Positions 18,093-26,200 of a stretch of 36,805 nucleotides of DNA are shown here, one piece after another. Origin of the DNA: Cyclobacteriaceae bacterium. GTDB taxonomy: Bacteria > Bacteroidota > Bacteroidia > Cytophagales > Cyclobacteriaceae. The position numbers and the translations under genes were made by a program. Position 1 is the first letter of the stretch. Each line of letters begins with the position of its first letter. Location of the stretch: positions 1 to 36,805 of the forward strand of contig CATQIH010000048.1 in the NCBI GenBank assembly GCA_958296015.1, written 5' to 3'. The notes under the pieces are model-generated. The model saw only the letters and a list, made by a program, of their open reading frames with translations, ran no database searches and was not told the origin of the DNA.

Positions 18093-18569
18093 ATGAAAAG
18101 AATTTATCTATTTTCTGCTTTGTCTCTCTTCCTTTTTAGCTGCCAGGACAAAGATAATCCTGTCCCAGATGAGCAACAGGCTGTTTTTCGCATTAGCTAT
18201 ACACAGAAGGGCGACCTGGAAGGGTTTACCAAGATGTTTACCTATGACACCAATCTAGCCAGCAGCGAAGATTTTGTATAGGTTGACAGCAAGCAAACAG
18301 TGCCTGCATATCTAAGCACAGACAGCCTTACTGATCCTAACTATGCTATAGAAACCAAAATGACGGTCAGAGAAGTGTCTATCAATATCACGCTGGGATG
18401 GATACCTACCCGGGCATGGCAAGATGGCTGGATAGGTCCCGATGAGTTGGTAGTGGAACTATCAGTTTGGAAGAATAATGAACTCCTGGATAAGGAGACT
18501 ATTGAAGTTAAATCAGTGGATGAACCTGCATCAATTAACTTTCAAAAAGACTATACTGCAAAACCTTAA
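18093..18569 (+). pseudogene. Putative lipoprotein gene with in-frame TAG
   Basis: From ATG 18093 the product starts MKRIYLFSALSLFLFSC, a lipoprotein signal peptide with lipobox LFSC, followed by an acidic linker. TAG at 18279-18281 stops it after 62 codons, but the same frame continues 96 codons (VDSKQTVPAYLSTDSL onward, with GWIPTRAWQDGW) to TAA at 18567. The downstream part has the look of a beta-sandwich. Position at the end of a tra operon recalls TraQ/DUF3872 lipoproteins, but I see no firm match. A single substitution (for example CAG to TAG) explains the break. Confidence 0.65.
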
Positions 18570-18577
18570 GATATCCG

Positions 18578-18976
18578 ATGATGAAAAAAAGATTATTACC
18601 CGGATTACTGCCTATTATCTGCCTGATATGCTTAGGTATCTTTTATAGCGTTATTCATGAAATATACGATAGCAATCAAAGTAAACAGGCGTTGGTCAGC
18701 CTGTTGAAGCCAAGCAATTGGTTGTTAGCAGAACCGGCAATCTCCACATCGTATACTTTGGAGAAGGAAACTTTGAATAACGAGTCACTGGATCAAGCGA
18801 TTGGTTACCTGTTAAAATTAGGTTACCTTCCGGAAAGTGTTGTCAATACCGATATCCAATATTGGAAGGTTACCAGTGATAGCACAGCAAATCTGGTTTA
18901 CCAGAACGATACATTTCACATTGTATCAACCCAATATACATTGAAAACGCCATTCGGAATAACTTTGATAAGATAA
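18578..18976 (+). CDS. Hypothetical small membrane-anchored protein
   Basis: 132 aa: MMKKRLL start, one hydrophobic segment at ~7-26 (LPGLLPIICLICLGIFYSVI), then a soluble region of ~100 residues rich in Ser, Thr and Asn. I do not recognise the family. ATG ATG at 18578 gives two adjacent starts. It lies 8 bp after the broken lipoprotein gene and is the last + strand gene before the oppositely oriented toxin locus. Confidence 0.55.
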   Translation: MMKKRLLPGLLPIICLICLGIFYSVIHEIYDSNQSKQALVSLLKPSNWLLAEPAISTSYTLEKETLNNESLDQAIGYLLKLGYLPESVVNTDIQYWKVTSDSTANLVYQNDTFHIVSTQYTLKTPFGITLIR

Positions 18977-19152
18977 ATACTTGCTTTTTACTCACTTTCG
19001 TGGCATACATACAAAACGCAATTATTTTGTATCTTCTTTTTCTGACGACCTATTATTGGTGTGTACAGTTATTGAGATTACTCCAATTGGCCTACCACAT
19101 TTATAATTTCATCCTTCTAAATAGCAAATTACACCCAATTACCAATAGCTAC
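18977..19152. other. Gap between the transfer module and the Rhs locus
   Basis: 176 bp of AT-rich sequence with no open frame of note. I found no att-like repeat, tRNA end or insertion-sequence terminus here. It is the joint between + strand transfer-associated genes and the - strand Rhs remnant. Confidence 0.5.
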
Positions 19153-19169
19153 TTAACAGCATCCGGTTG

Positions 19170-19359
19170 AATCCAAATGGTCTTTCAGGTCATAGTGCTG
19201 GATAAAACCGGTGGCCAGCTTCTTGCTTCTGCCTTCGCTGTGAGAGATAAAGTCCAGTGCCCGTTGCTGGTACTGCATGCCCGAGACATAATCGGTCTCC
19301 GTCTGTGAGGTGTTGTATACTACTTTCTGTAGCTTATTGCCGGCAAGCATTATGAGCAT
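19170..19359 (-). pseudogene. Fragment of Rhs core
   Basis: The minus-strand frame reads [20 protein letters not shown] through [17 protein letters not shown], nearly identical to residues ~1282-1340 of the large Rhs protein (DNA counterpart about 24939-25111). Both ends are abrupt: after DHL the frame reads DSTGCC and stops, and upstream the core is replaced by unrelated sequence. It is a leftover of an earlier Rhs cassette beyond the last immunity gene, not a gene. Confidence 0.85.
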
Positions 19360-19439
19360 AAATGAAAATGCATATATTATGCTTAAGCTAAACGCACGTT
19401 AGATAGAATAGACTTTTGGTGACATCAGAAGACGGCAAC

Positions 19440-19470
19440 AAAAAAGCCCGCCCTCGGGGAGAGGATGGGC
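19440..19470 (-). terminator. Rho-independent terminator of the Rhs/toxin operon
   Basis: On the minus strand, GCCCATCCTC, a 5-nt loop, and GAGGGCGGGC form a 10-bp GC-rich stem with one mismatch and one G-T pair, followed by six T. It lies 29 bp beyond the stop of the 19499-19924 gene and would end minus-strand transcription through the toxin and immunity cassettes. Confidence 0.82.
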
Positions 19471-19498
19471 CTTAGGAAAACTGATACGTTTACTCAAG

Positions 19499-19924
19499 CT
19501 ATATAGGCCGAACAGAATCAACTAAATCTTCAAAAGCACTTTCATTCTCTATAGATGGATTCGTCTTTAAACACTGTTCTGCAAAGTCTTTGGCCATTTT
19601 AAGCACTGCCTCTTTGAATTGGCTAAACGGCACATGAACTACAGTTTCAGATATAGCCAGTTCGAGAACATCCTGCCTACGAATCATTTCTATAACGGCA
19701 CCATGATCTTCTCCTACCCATCGTTCTTTGCCTTTCTGAGTTGCACTGAGATTATTTAAATGACCTATTAAGGCTTCTAATGTTAGGAAGATCATACAGT
19801 ATCCTTCACGAAAGAAGCATCCAGTAAATCCTTTTACCGATAACTCGAACCAGCCTAAGCTGAGACTAGCATCTTCTTCCAATAAATCCTGCTGTCGTTT
19901 TGCATGAACTCTGAATTCAATCAT
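19499..19924 (-). CDS. Candidate immunity protein for the adjacent BECR-like toxin tip
   Basis: 141 aa, acidic, no signal peptide. I do not recognise the family. Its ATG overlaps the TGA of the upstream toxin tip by 4 bp (ATGA), the tight arrangement of toxin-immunity pairs, and it is followed by a strong terminator. Visible features are a hydrophobic core segment (GYCMIFLTLEALIGHL) and a helical C-terminus. The immunity role rests on position only. Confidence 0.7.
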   Translation of the reverse strand: MIEFRVHAKRQQDLLEEDASLSLGWFELSVKGFTGCFFREGYCMIFLTLEALIGHLNNLSATQKGKERWVGEDHGAVIEMIRRQDVLELAISETVVHVPFSQFKEAVLKMAKDFAEQCLKTNPSIENESAFEDLVDSVRPI

Positions 19925-21117
19925 TGTTTACCTCCCATTTTAAAAAACGTTACTACCTCCTGGTTTTTCTGGTCTACTATCAAACGATAATTTCCAGTCT
20001 CGCCATTAATTTTAGTTCTTCTCTCAAATGTCTGAACAGCTTTTCCAGGGTCAGATACTCTAGTGCCTCTAGAATATACATCTCCTATAGCGTCAAAAAT
20101 CTGATCGCTCGTTGTTCCTGTAGGAAACAAATCCCCTTTTGCAACATCTGTGAATTCATCAGCAGAATGTCGCTCTAAAATGTGCTGAAGTCCCTTCTTC
20201 GAGTTGCCTTCCAGTAGATTTACAGTACCACCTAAATCGCCGTCTCGTGAGAACTGCTTGAGAACATTCTTTACAGAATTACTCAACGAAGATGCAGCAG
20301 GAGTTTTCGCTAAGAAAGCATTCGGCCCACCACCCCTTCCAAAAGTACCTACACTCAACGCATCTAAGGCATACTTTCCGGCAGCGGTTAGGAAGTCGTC
20401 ATTAGTTTTGACAAACCCTGTCTCATAGTTACCCGCCTCGTTCTGCGTGAAAGTAGCTTCGTAGCCAAACGGTCGGGCCAGCATGTTGTACAACGAATGC
20501 TTCACCGACAACACATCCGTAGCCAACGCATTAGCAAACTCGTCATTGGTAGGACATCCGGGACAGTTCGGGTCAAACGGTGCCTGTCCGTCTGGGTCGA
20601 TAAACCGAATGGGATTGTTCAAAGCGTAATTATAGACCGAGTGACTAGGAAACTGATCACTCAAAGGGTCGGGTGACATCCAGCGTCCCAGTGCTGGGTC
20701 ATACATCCTGGCCCCGAAGTCGTACCACCCGGTTTCTTCCTGTAGTTCCTTCCCATTATAGAGATACTTATTCTTCAGCACCCTGCCTGGCTGTTGCTGG
20801 AAACTCATGCCATAGGGGTAGAAGTCATCACTCTGCACCACAGTGGGTTGAGCAGCCACAGCTTGCACTTGCATCTGGTCAAAATGAACGTCTACGTCCC
20901 AGTTGCTCTCATTGGAGACATAAGTATAAAGATACCCACTTTCTGCAATATTCAAATCTATAGCAAGGGTTTCATGCTGTGCCTGTGGGGTATTTGACAT
21001 TGCACCCGCTTCATCTTTCTTACGCTTACTTTTCTTTGTCTTGCCTTTGCTTACTTCGGCTGCCTGACTCACCTGCACAAAGCCCTGATCCAGGATTCTT
21101 TTGGCAGTGTCCATCAC
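19921..21117 (-). CDS. Displaced Rhs tip cassette with BECR/EndoU-like nuclease toxin
   Basis: 398 aa with no signal peptide or independent core. Residues ~1-165 copy the end of the Rhs core of the large protein (NGKELQEETGWYDFGARMYD, then NNPIRF.D.DG). The sequence then diverges into a linker with a CPGCP motif and a C-terminal ~100-residue domain beginning near residue 310 with GLQHILERHS and ending YRLIVDQKNQEVVTFF. A HIL-x-RH opening and such a final strand are typical of BECR-fold nucleases (phage Barnase/EndoU/ColicinE5/RelE-like group). An RNase activity is therefore plausible. The GTG/ATG start is only the first available: an in-frame TGA lies just upstream and the homology breaks there, so this is probably a silent cassette. 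Confidence 0.72.
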   Translation of the reverse strand: MMDTAKRILDQGFVQVSQAAEVSKGKTKKSKRKKDEAGAMSNTPQAQHETLAIDLNIAESGYLYTYVSNESNWDVDVHFDQMQVQAVAAQPTVVQSDDFYPYGMSFQQQPGRVLKNKYLYNGKELQEETGWYDFGARMYDPALGRWMSPDPLSDQFPSHSVYNYALNNPIRFIDPDGQAPFDPNCPGCPTNDEFANALATDVLSVKHSLYNMLARPFGYEATFTQNEAGNYETGFVKTNDDFLTAAGKYALDALSVGTFGRGGGPNAFLAKTPAASSLSNSVKNVLKQFSRDGDLGGTVNLLEGNSKKGLQHILERHSADEFTDVAKGDLFPTGTTSDQIFDAIGDVYSRGTRVSDPGKAVQTFERRTKINGETGNYRLIVDQKNQEVVTFFKMGGKQ

Positions 21118-21187
21118 GATGTAGTTGAGGTAAGCTTTAGGTAAGCCATGCTGATCGTCATTAAGTAAGGGGGTTCACTCAGGAGAG
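20735..21187 (-). repeat. Rhs core-end repeat, copy 1
   Basis: About 450 bp closely matching 22345-22790 and 24073-24530. It encodes the segment from [13 protein letters not shown] to YNGKELQ. Similarity decays beyond both ends. Such shared segments are the expected crossover region for swapping toxin tips. Confidence 0.85.
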
Positions 21188-21232
21188 AGACGTATGGCAC
21201 ACATTACGCCAAGCTAAACGAGTACCAAAGAT

Positions 21233-21520
21233 TCATATTATTTCTTTTACTTCTCCTTCTCCTAAAGGTTCACTACCTTCTCCAAAAGTAAATTTTGTTC
21301 CTATTCCAAAATTGCTTCCCAAATAATCTTTATTTAAAAAGCCAATCTCTACTATACCTTCATCACCTGGAAAAAATTCATGCTTATCCTTTAATGTAAT
21401 TTGGCCTGAGGTTTTCATTTCTGTTATGAAGTTGAACAACGGTTTGTATCCATTGGTAAATGACGTCTTCCGGCCTCTATCACTTCTATATAATTTTAGA
21501 TTTGCTCTTACTCTAATCAT
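21233..21520 (-). CDS. EF-Tu domain III-like protein, candidate immunity protein
   Basis: 95 aa. It resembles only domain III of elongation factor Tu: GRKTSFTNGYKPLFNF corresponds to the EF-Tu stretch GRHTPFFKGYRPQFYF, then MKTSGQITL to VTGTIEL, a PGD motif, and GTKFTFGEGSEPLGEGEV to LRFAIREGGRTVGAGVV (E. coli EF-Tu compared from memory). There is no GTPase domain. It starts 2 bp after the stop of the ART-like toxin tip, the immunity position. The likely idea is that it imitates the toxin's target or blocks toxin binding; it could instead be an EF-Tu-derived fold re-used as a plain inhibitor. Fold assignment is fairly strong; the role is inferred. Confidence 0.75.
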   Translation of the reverse strand: MIRVRANLKLYRSDRGRKTSFTNGYKPLFNFITEMKTSGQITLKDKHEFFPGDEGIVEIGFLNKDYLGSNFGIGTKFTFGEGSEPLGEGEVKEII

Positions 21521-21522
21521 GG

Positions 21523-22755
21523 TTATCGGATTAACGGGCTGTAATTTAATGACGTTCCTCTTAAAAATTGTAATTGATTAGCCGGGATTGATATTGCATT
21601 CATTCCGTCTGCCCCAAACTTATATGCTCCATCTAATACGCTATTAGGAACTTGCACTTTCATGATAGTATTAGGAATACCATCAAACATAAAATTAGCT
21701 TTGCCAAACTGTGTTGCTTCTTGAAGTGTTGGCGCGAATAATTTTCCTGTTTCGTAACCTCCTTCTTTTGTTCTAAATCCAAATTGTGCTATGTCATCCA
21801 ACTCTGCTTTTGAAACCGCTCTATAAATTGTGTTATATCCCTCGCTAACGGCACCTTCCAATAAATCAGCTGCCGCATTTTTGATAGAAGCACCAGTTTT
21901 AACAAGCAAGTTTCCAGTAGAGCTACTGCCTCCACCTGTCAAAGAGCTAGCATTTAAAGCATCCACTACCGGCCCAGCTATTGCCTCTATAATCGTTTCC
22001 GGGTCTTGTCTTTCTACAATCTGTATGGCAATACCATCGGCTGAGTTATCAGCTTTCGTGTTATTGAGCCTTCCAATCGTCAAGTTGTATAATCCTGTTA
22101 TCCCATCGCTCACTGTTGCAGCTACTGTGTTAGCCACCATTTCAGTTTCACTAATACAGTTACCATTTTCATCGTAAGCTACACACCCCCCATTCGGGTC
22201 TACAAACTTGATTGGGTTATTTACTACATAGTTATAAGGAGACCAACTAAAGTAACTCTCCGCGAATGGATCAGTACTTGAAAATCTACCTATTGCCGGG
22301 TCATAATTAGCTCTTAGTCCATAGTCATACCAATCCAATCCCAGCTCATCCTGAAGCTCTTTACCGTTGTAGAGGTATTTGTTCTTCAGCACTTTGTCTG
22401 GCTGTTGCTGGAAACTCATGCCATACGGGTAGAAGTCATCGCTTTGCACCACAGTGGGTTGAGCAGCCACAGCTTGCACTTGCATCTGGTCAAAATGAAC
22501 GTCTACGTCCCAGTTGCTCTCATTGGAGACGTAGGTATAAAGATAACCACTTTCTGCAATATTCAAATCTACTGCTAAGGTTTCATGCTGCGCCTGTGGA
22601 GTATTTGACATTGCACCCGCTTCATCTTTCTTACGCTTACTTTTCTTTTGCTTGCCTTTGCCTACTTCGGCTGCCTGACTGACTTGCACAAAGCCTTGAT
22701 CCAGGATTCGTTTGGCAGTATCCATGACAAGGTAGTCGAGGTAAGCTTTGGGCAA
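21523..22755 (-). CDS. Displaced Rhs tip cassette with ADP-ribosyltransferase-like toxin
   Basis: 410 aa. Residues ~1-175 repeat the Rhs core end ([17 protein letters not shown] then [11 protein letters not shown]). A linker follows, then a C-terminal domain of ~100 residues: [20 protein letters not shown], then [17 protein letters not shown], then [14 protein letters not shown]. The order Y-R, K-x-F-A-x-T near an A-x-x-x-G helix, and a last I-P-x-x-Q-L strand is that of several Rhs-associated ART-like toxins. NAD-dependent modification of a protein target is therefore plausible but not proven; the classical E of the active site is not obvious. No signal peptide; the upstream Rhs core is missing, so it is probably a silent module. 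The immunity gene follows after 2 bp. Confidence 0.65.
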   Translation of the reverse strand: MPKAYLDYLVMDTAKRILDQGFVQVSQAAEVGKGKQKKSKRKKDEAGAMSNTPQAQHETLAVDLNIAESGYLYTYVSNESNWDVDVHFDQMQVQAVAAQPTVVQSDDFYPYGMSFQQQPDKVLKNKYLYNGKELQDELGLDWYDYGLRANYDPAIGRFSSTDPFAESYFSWSPYNYVVNNPIKFVDPNGGCVAYDENGNCISETEMVANTVAATVSDGITGLYNLTIGRLNNTKADNSADGIAIQIVERQDPETIIEAIAGPVVDALNASSLTGGGSSSTGNLLVKTGASIKNAAADLLEGAVSEGYNTIYRAVSKAELDDIAQFGFRTKEGGYETGKLFAPTLQEATQFGKANFMFDGIPNTIMKVQVPNSVLDGAYKFGADGMNAISIPANQLQFLRGTSLNYSPLIR

Positions 22756-22790
22756 GCCATCCTGGTCATAGCTGAGTAGAGTAGAGGTAT
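22345..22790 (-). repeat. Rhs core-end repeat, copy 2
   Basis: Close relative of 20735-21187 and 24073-24530. Differences cluster toward the ends; the middle, coding for [20 protein letters not shown] and neighbours, is nearly identical in all three. Confidence 0.85.
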
Positions 22791-22824
22791 CTCAAGCACT
22801 ATTGACCAGTATTGAACCTTAACA

Positions 22825-23217
22825 TTAATCTTCAATTGTAGGATTGCAGGGAGATAATAGTTGATCCTTTTCAATTGTAATTTCACCTTTAGCCAGTTTA
22901 TAGATAACAAACTCGTTGTTCTTTCCATTACTATTTTCGTCATCTCTTAGATATAAGGTGCCGTAAGAACCTTTTGCTATAGCTGATATTAGGTTAATTA
23001 AACTAAGGACTTCTTCTATATCTTCACTTCTATGGTTAGTATGTCCTGCTAAATGTAAGAAGTAAGTTCCATTTATGGGTTTGAAGATAAGTATCACGTT
23101 TTCAGAAGCGATTTCTGCAACTGCTTTTTTAATTTCATCTGCAATAGAAGTTATATTATCTTCATTATTTCCGTTAGTGCTTTGATTCACTGAAAACCAA
23201 CCATGATATTCTACCAT
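22825..23217 (-). CDS. Imm7-like immunity protein
   Basis: 130 aa beginning MVEYHGWFSVNQS. The opening YHGW pattern is that of the immunity protein 7 (Imm7) family found beside polymorphic toxins. It starts 2 bp after the stop of the large Rhs protein and so should neutralise its C-terminal nuclease-like tip. No signal peptide, as expected for a cytoplasmic inhibitor. Confidence 0.75.
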   Translation of the reverse strand: MVEYHGWFSVNQSTNGNNEDNITSIADEIKKAVAEIASENVILIFKPINGTYFLHLAGHTNHRSEDIEEVLSLINLISAIAKGSYGTLYLRDDENSNGKNNEFVIYKLAKGEITIEKDQLLSPCNPTIED

Positions 23218-23219
23218 AT

Positions 23220-26200
23220 TTAATTAGCATTATCTATTACTAAATCAACTCCGTATCTTTGAGAGTATTCGTTGAGTTTGTCTGTTATTTCTTGTGAAGG
23301 AGATCCTCCAGTAAATTCATAATAGACTTTCTTACCAGTTGCTTTTGCAGCTTCAAACGTTCCTTTTGCTTGATTTCTAAATGCTTTTCCAATCTGACTG
23401 ATACTTTTAGTCTGACCTATGAACTCATCACTTACAACGTCGAATTCTCTCTTCAATGGATCAGTATCAAATGAAACTCTAGATTGTCCCCCTAATTTTT
23501 TTGCTAAAGCATCTGCTGCTTTATCAGCTTTATTATTTCTAACCAGACTACCAGAAAACTGCTCAATTATGTCCTTCGATAAATTAAATAATGTTGGTTT
23601 TGCTCCATTCTTAGCCAGAAAGCCAGTAACATTATTACCTGGATACAATGCAGAACCTTCCAGTACGCCTAATCCTGTGGCTACTAATTTATCCTGTATG
23701 AATGGAGCACTTTCCTGAATAGAAACATTACCGTTTTGGTCAGCTACTACTGTATGTTCTGTACGAACAATATAAGGTATACTACTGGATGAAGTTAAAA
23801 ATCCCCCAATAATACTACGTAAATTTCTGCCAGCAGCAATTACATCTAAACCAAGTTTAGTTAATACTTGATCATCAGCTATATTACCTCCACCTCCTTT
23901 AACTCTATCACCTGGCCCTTCTCCATTCTTGTCTTCAAAACGAATAGGATTATTAACGGCATAACCATAGGGGCTATAGTTTGGATAAATATATGTCAGA
24001 GGATCAGTAACTGTAAATTTTCCAATATCCGGCATATACATCCTAGCCCCATAGTCATACCAATTCAATCCCAGCTCATCCTGAAGCTCCTTGCCATTAA
24101 ACAAATACTTATTCTTCAGCATTCTGCCTGGCTGTTGCTGGAAACTCATGCCAAACGGGTAGAAATCATCGCTTTGCACCACAGTGGGTTGAGCCGAGGC
24201 TGCTTGTACTTGCATCTGGTCAAAATGAACGTCTACGTCCCAGTTGCTCTCATTGGAGACGTAAGTATAAAGATAACCACTTTCTGCAATATTCAAATCT
24301 ACTGCTAAGGTTTCATGCTGCGCCTGTGGAGTATTTGACATTGCACCCGCTTCATCTTTCTTACGCTTACTTTTCTTTGTCTTGCCTTTGCTCACTTCGG
24401 CTGCCTGACTCACCTGCACAAAACCCTGATCCAGGATTCTTTTGGCAGTGTCCATCACGATGTAGTTGAGGTAAGCTTTGGGCAAGCCATGCTGGTCATC
24501 ATTGAGCAAAGTGATCCCACTCAAAAGCTCAGAAAGCCCCTGTGAACTAGCCACCGCTTCTATGCCTGCCTGGGGAGCAGATGCACTGCCTGCCACAGCC
24601 GCGATGATACCGTCTACCCCTTGAATAGGCTTACGGCTGTGCTCTTCATAGCTTGCAAGTACTTCCACATGAATGCTGTCTCCCTGTTGTACAAGCATAC
24701 TTTTGGCAGGGCCTTTCGTGCGGCCTTTGGCAGCATTCAGGGTGGCTACTTTGTTGGGATGCGGCTCTTGTTGATTGGCCTGCGTGGCATTGTGATAGGC
24801 TAATGTCTGGCGACTGTTGTCTATGTTGTCAAAAAACTCAGCCTCTCTGTCTGCGGTTTGTCCTCCGGTTTCCATACTGGCCGTAAAGGTGTTGACTACA
24901 GGTTCACTGCTAAAGGTCACACGTACATTGCCCAGGTGGTCTTTCAGGTCATAGTGCTGGGTAAAACTGGTGGCCAGCTTCTTGCTTCTGCCTTCGCTGT
25001 GAGAGATAAAGTCCAGTGCCCGTTGCTGGTATTGCATGCCAGAGACATAATCGGTCTCCGTCTGTGAGGAGTTGTATACTACTTTCTGTAGCTTATTTCC
25101 ACCGGCATCATAGTAGTAGCGTATTTCCTTGCCACCGGTAAAGATGAGCTGCTCGGGCAGGTTGAGGTAGTTATAGGAGATAGTCTGTAGCTGCTTGTTC
25201 TCATCTTTGACCAGGTTGCCACTGCCATCATAGCCATAATCATCATTGGTGTTGGTGCCATCTTTAAAACCAGTGGCTTTGTCTGCTGCATCGGCTACTT
25301 GAGTGAGACGGTTGCCTTGATAACTATAAGCAAGATCATCCATCAAGCCTGCATCCTGGCCTCTTCTTTGCAAGGCAGTGATGTTGCCATTTTTGTCATA
25401 GCCAATAGCAGACACATCGTACTTAGGACTGGTTGACCAGGTGCCAGCGGTGGGCTGCTGCCAGTAATCTGCTCCGGTCAGACGGTTAACCTCGTCATAG
25501 CTGTAGGCATAGGCTTGGGGCGTACCTGCCGAAGCGGCAGCATCATCTTTGGCCCAACTGATAGCGCTGATGTTGCCATTAAACAAAGCACTGTTTGCAA
25601 TAGTAGGCAGTGCTTGATCATACTGTAAGTCCATGCCAAACAGATCATCCGGGGCAGCAATAGTACTCCCTGCAATGGTTTGTTCGCTATCTACGGCTGT
25701 CTGGTTGATGGCCGAAAGCCAGCCCCGGATATTGTAGCGATAGTCTACCGACTGCAAATAATTGTCAGCACTCACCTGGTGCAAGCCTTTGTCTATCAAC
25801 TGGCCCAGGGCATTGTATTCATAAAAAGCCAGGAGTTGTTCGGCGTTGGTGTCAATGGTTTGGTAGACATGGGTGAGCCGGTCGGCATGGTCGTACTCCT
25901 GGCGTGTGAGCACAGTAAAGTCTTCGCTGCCTCTGCTGGCATCGCTGCTGTGGTGGTGCCATTGCTGTTGCATCAGGCCATGGAAAGAATACCGGGTGGT
26001 GGTGATGTCTTTACCGCCTACATGATTGTCGCTTTGGGTCTGGATGAGCCGTCCCTTGTCATCATAAAAGTTAGCCGTGGTCAGCCACAACCCGGATTGC
26101 AGGACTTTTACTTTGGTGCCAGTGACCAGCCCGCGGGTTTGCGAGTATACTTTGATACTGGCATCGCCTTCGCTGTCTGAAAAGGTGTAGTCCGCCGTGT

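Noticed and set aside
15813-18281. TAG/TAA read as sense codons (genetic recoding)
   Set aside because: Several intact genes here end in TAG (3322, 3768, 8220, 11262, 34825, 35841) without a family-like continuation, both TAA and TAG are affected, and one break is a frameshift. Decay is the simpler explanation.
18977-19152. Attachment site at the edge of the Rhs locus
   Set aside because: No direct repeat pair, tRNA end or integrase gene is visible to support it.
22662-22943. 93-aa minus-strand frame across the gap between the Imm7-like gene and tip cassette 2
   Set aside because: It is out of frame with both the immunity protein and the Rhs core repeat that it overlaps, so it is a by-product of the junction.
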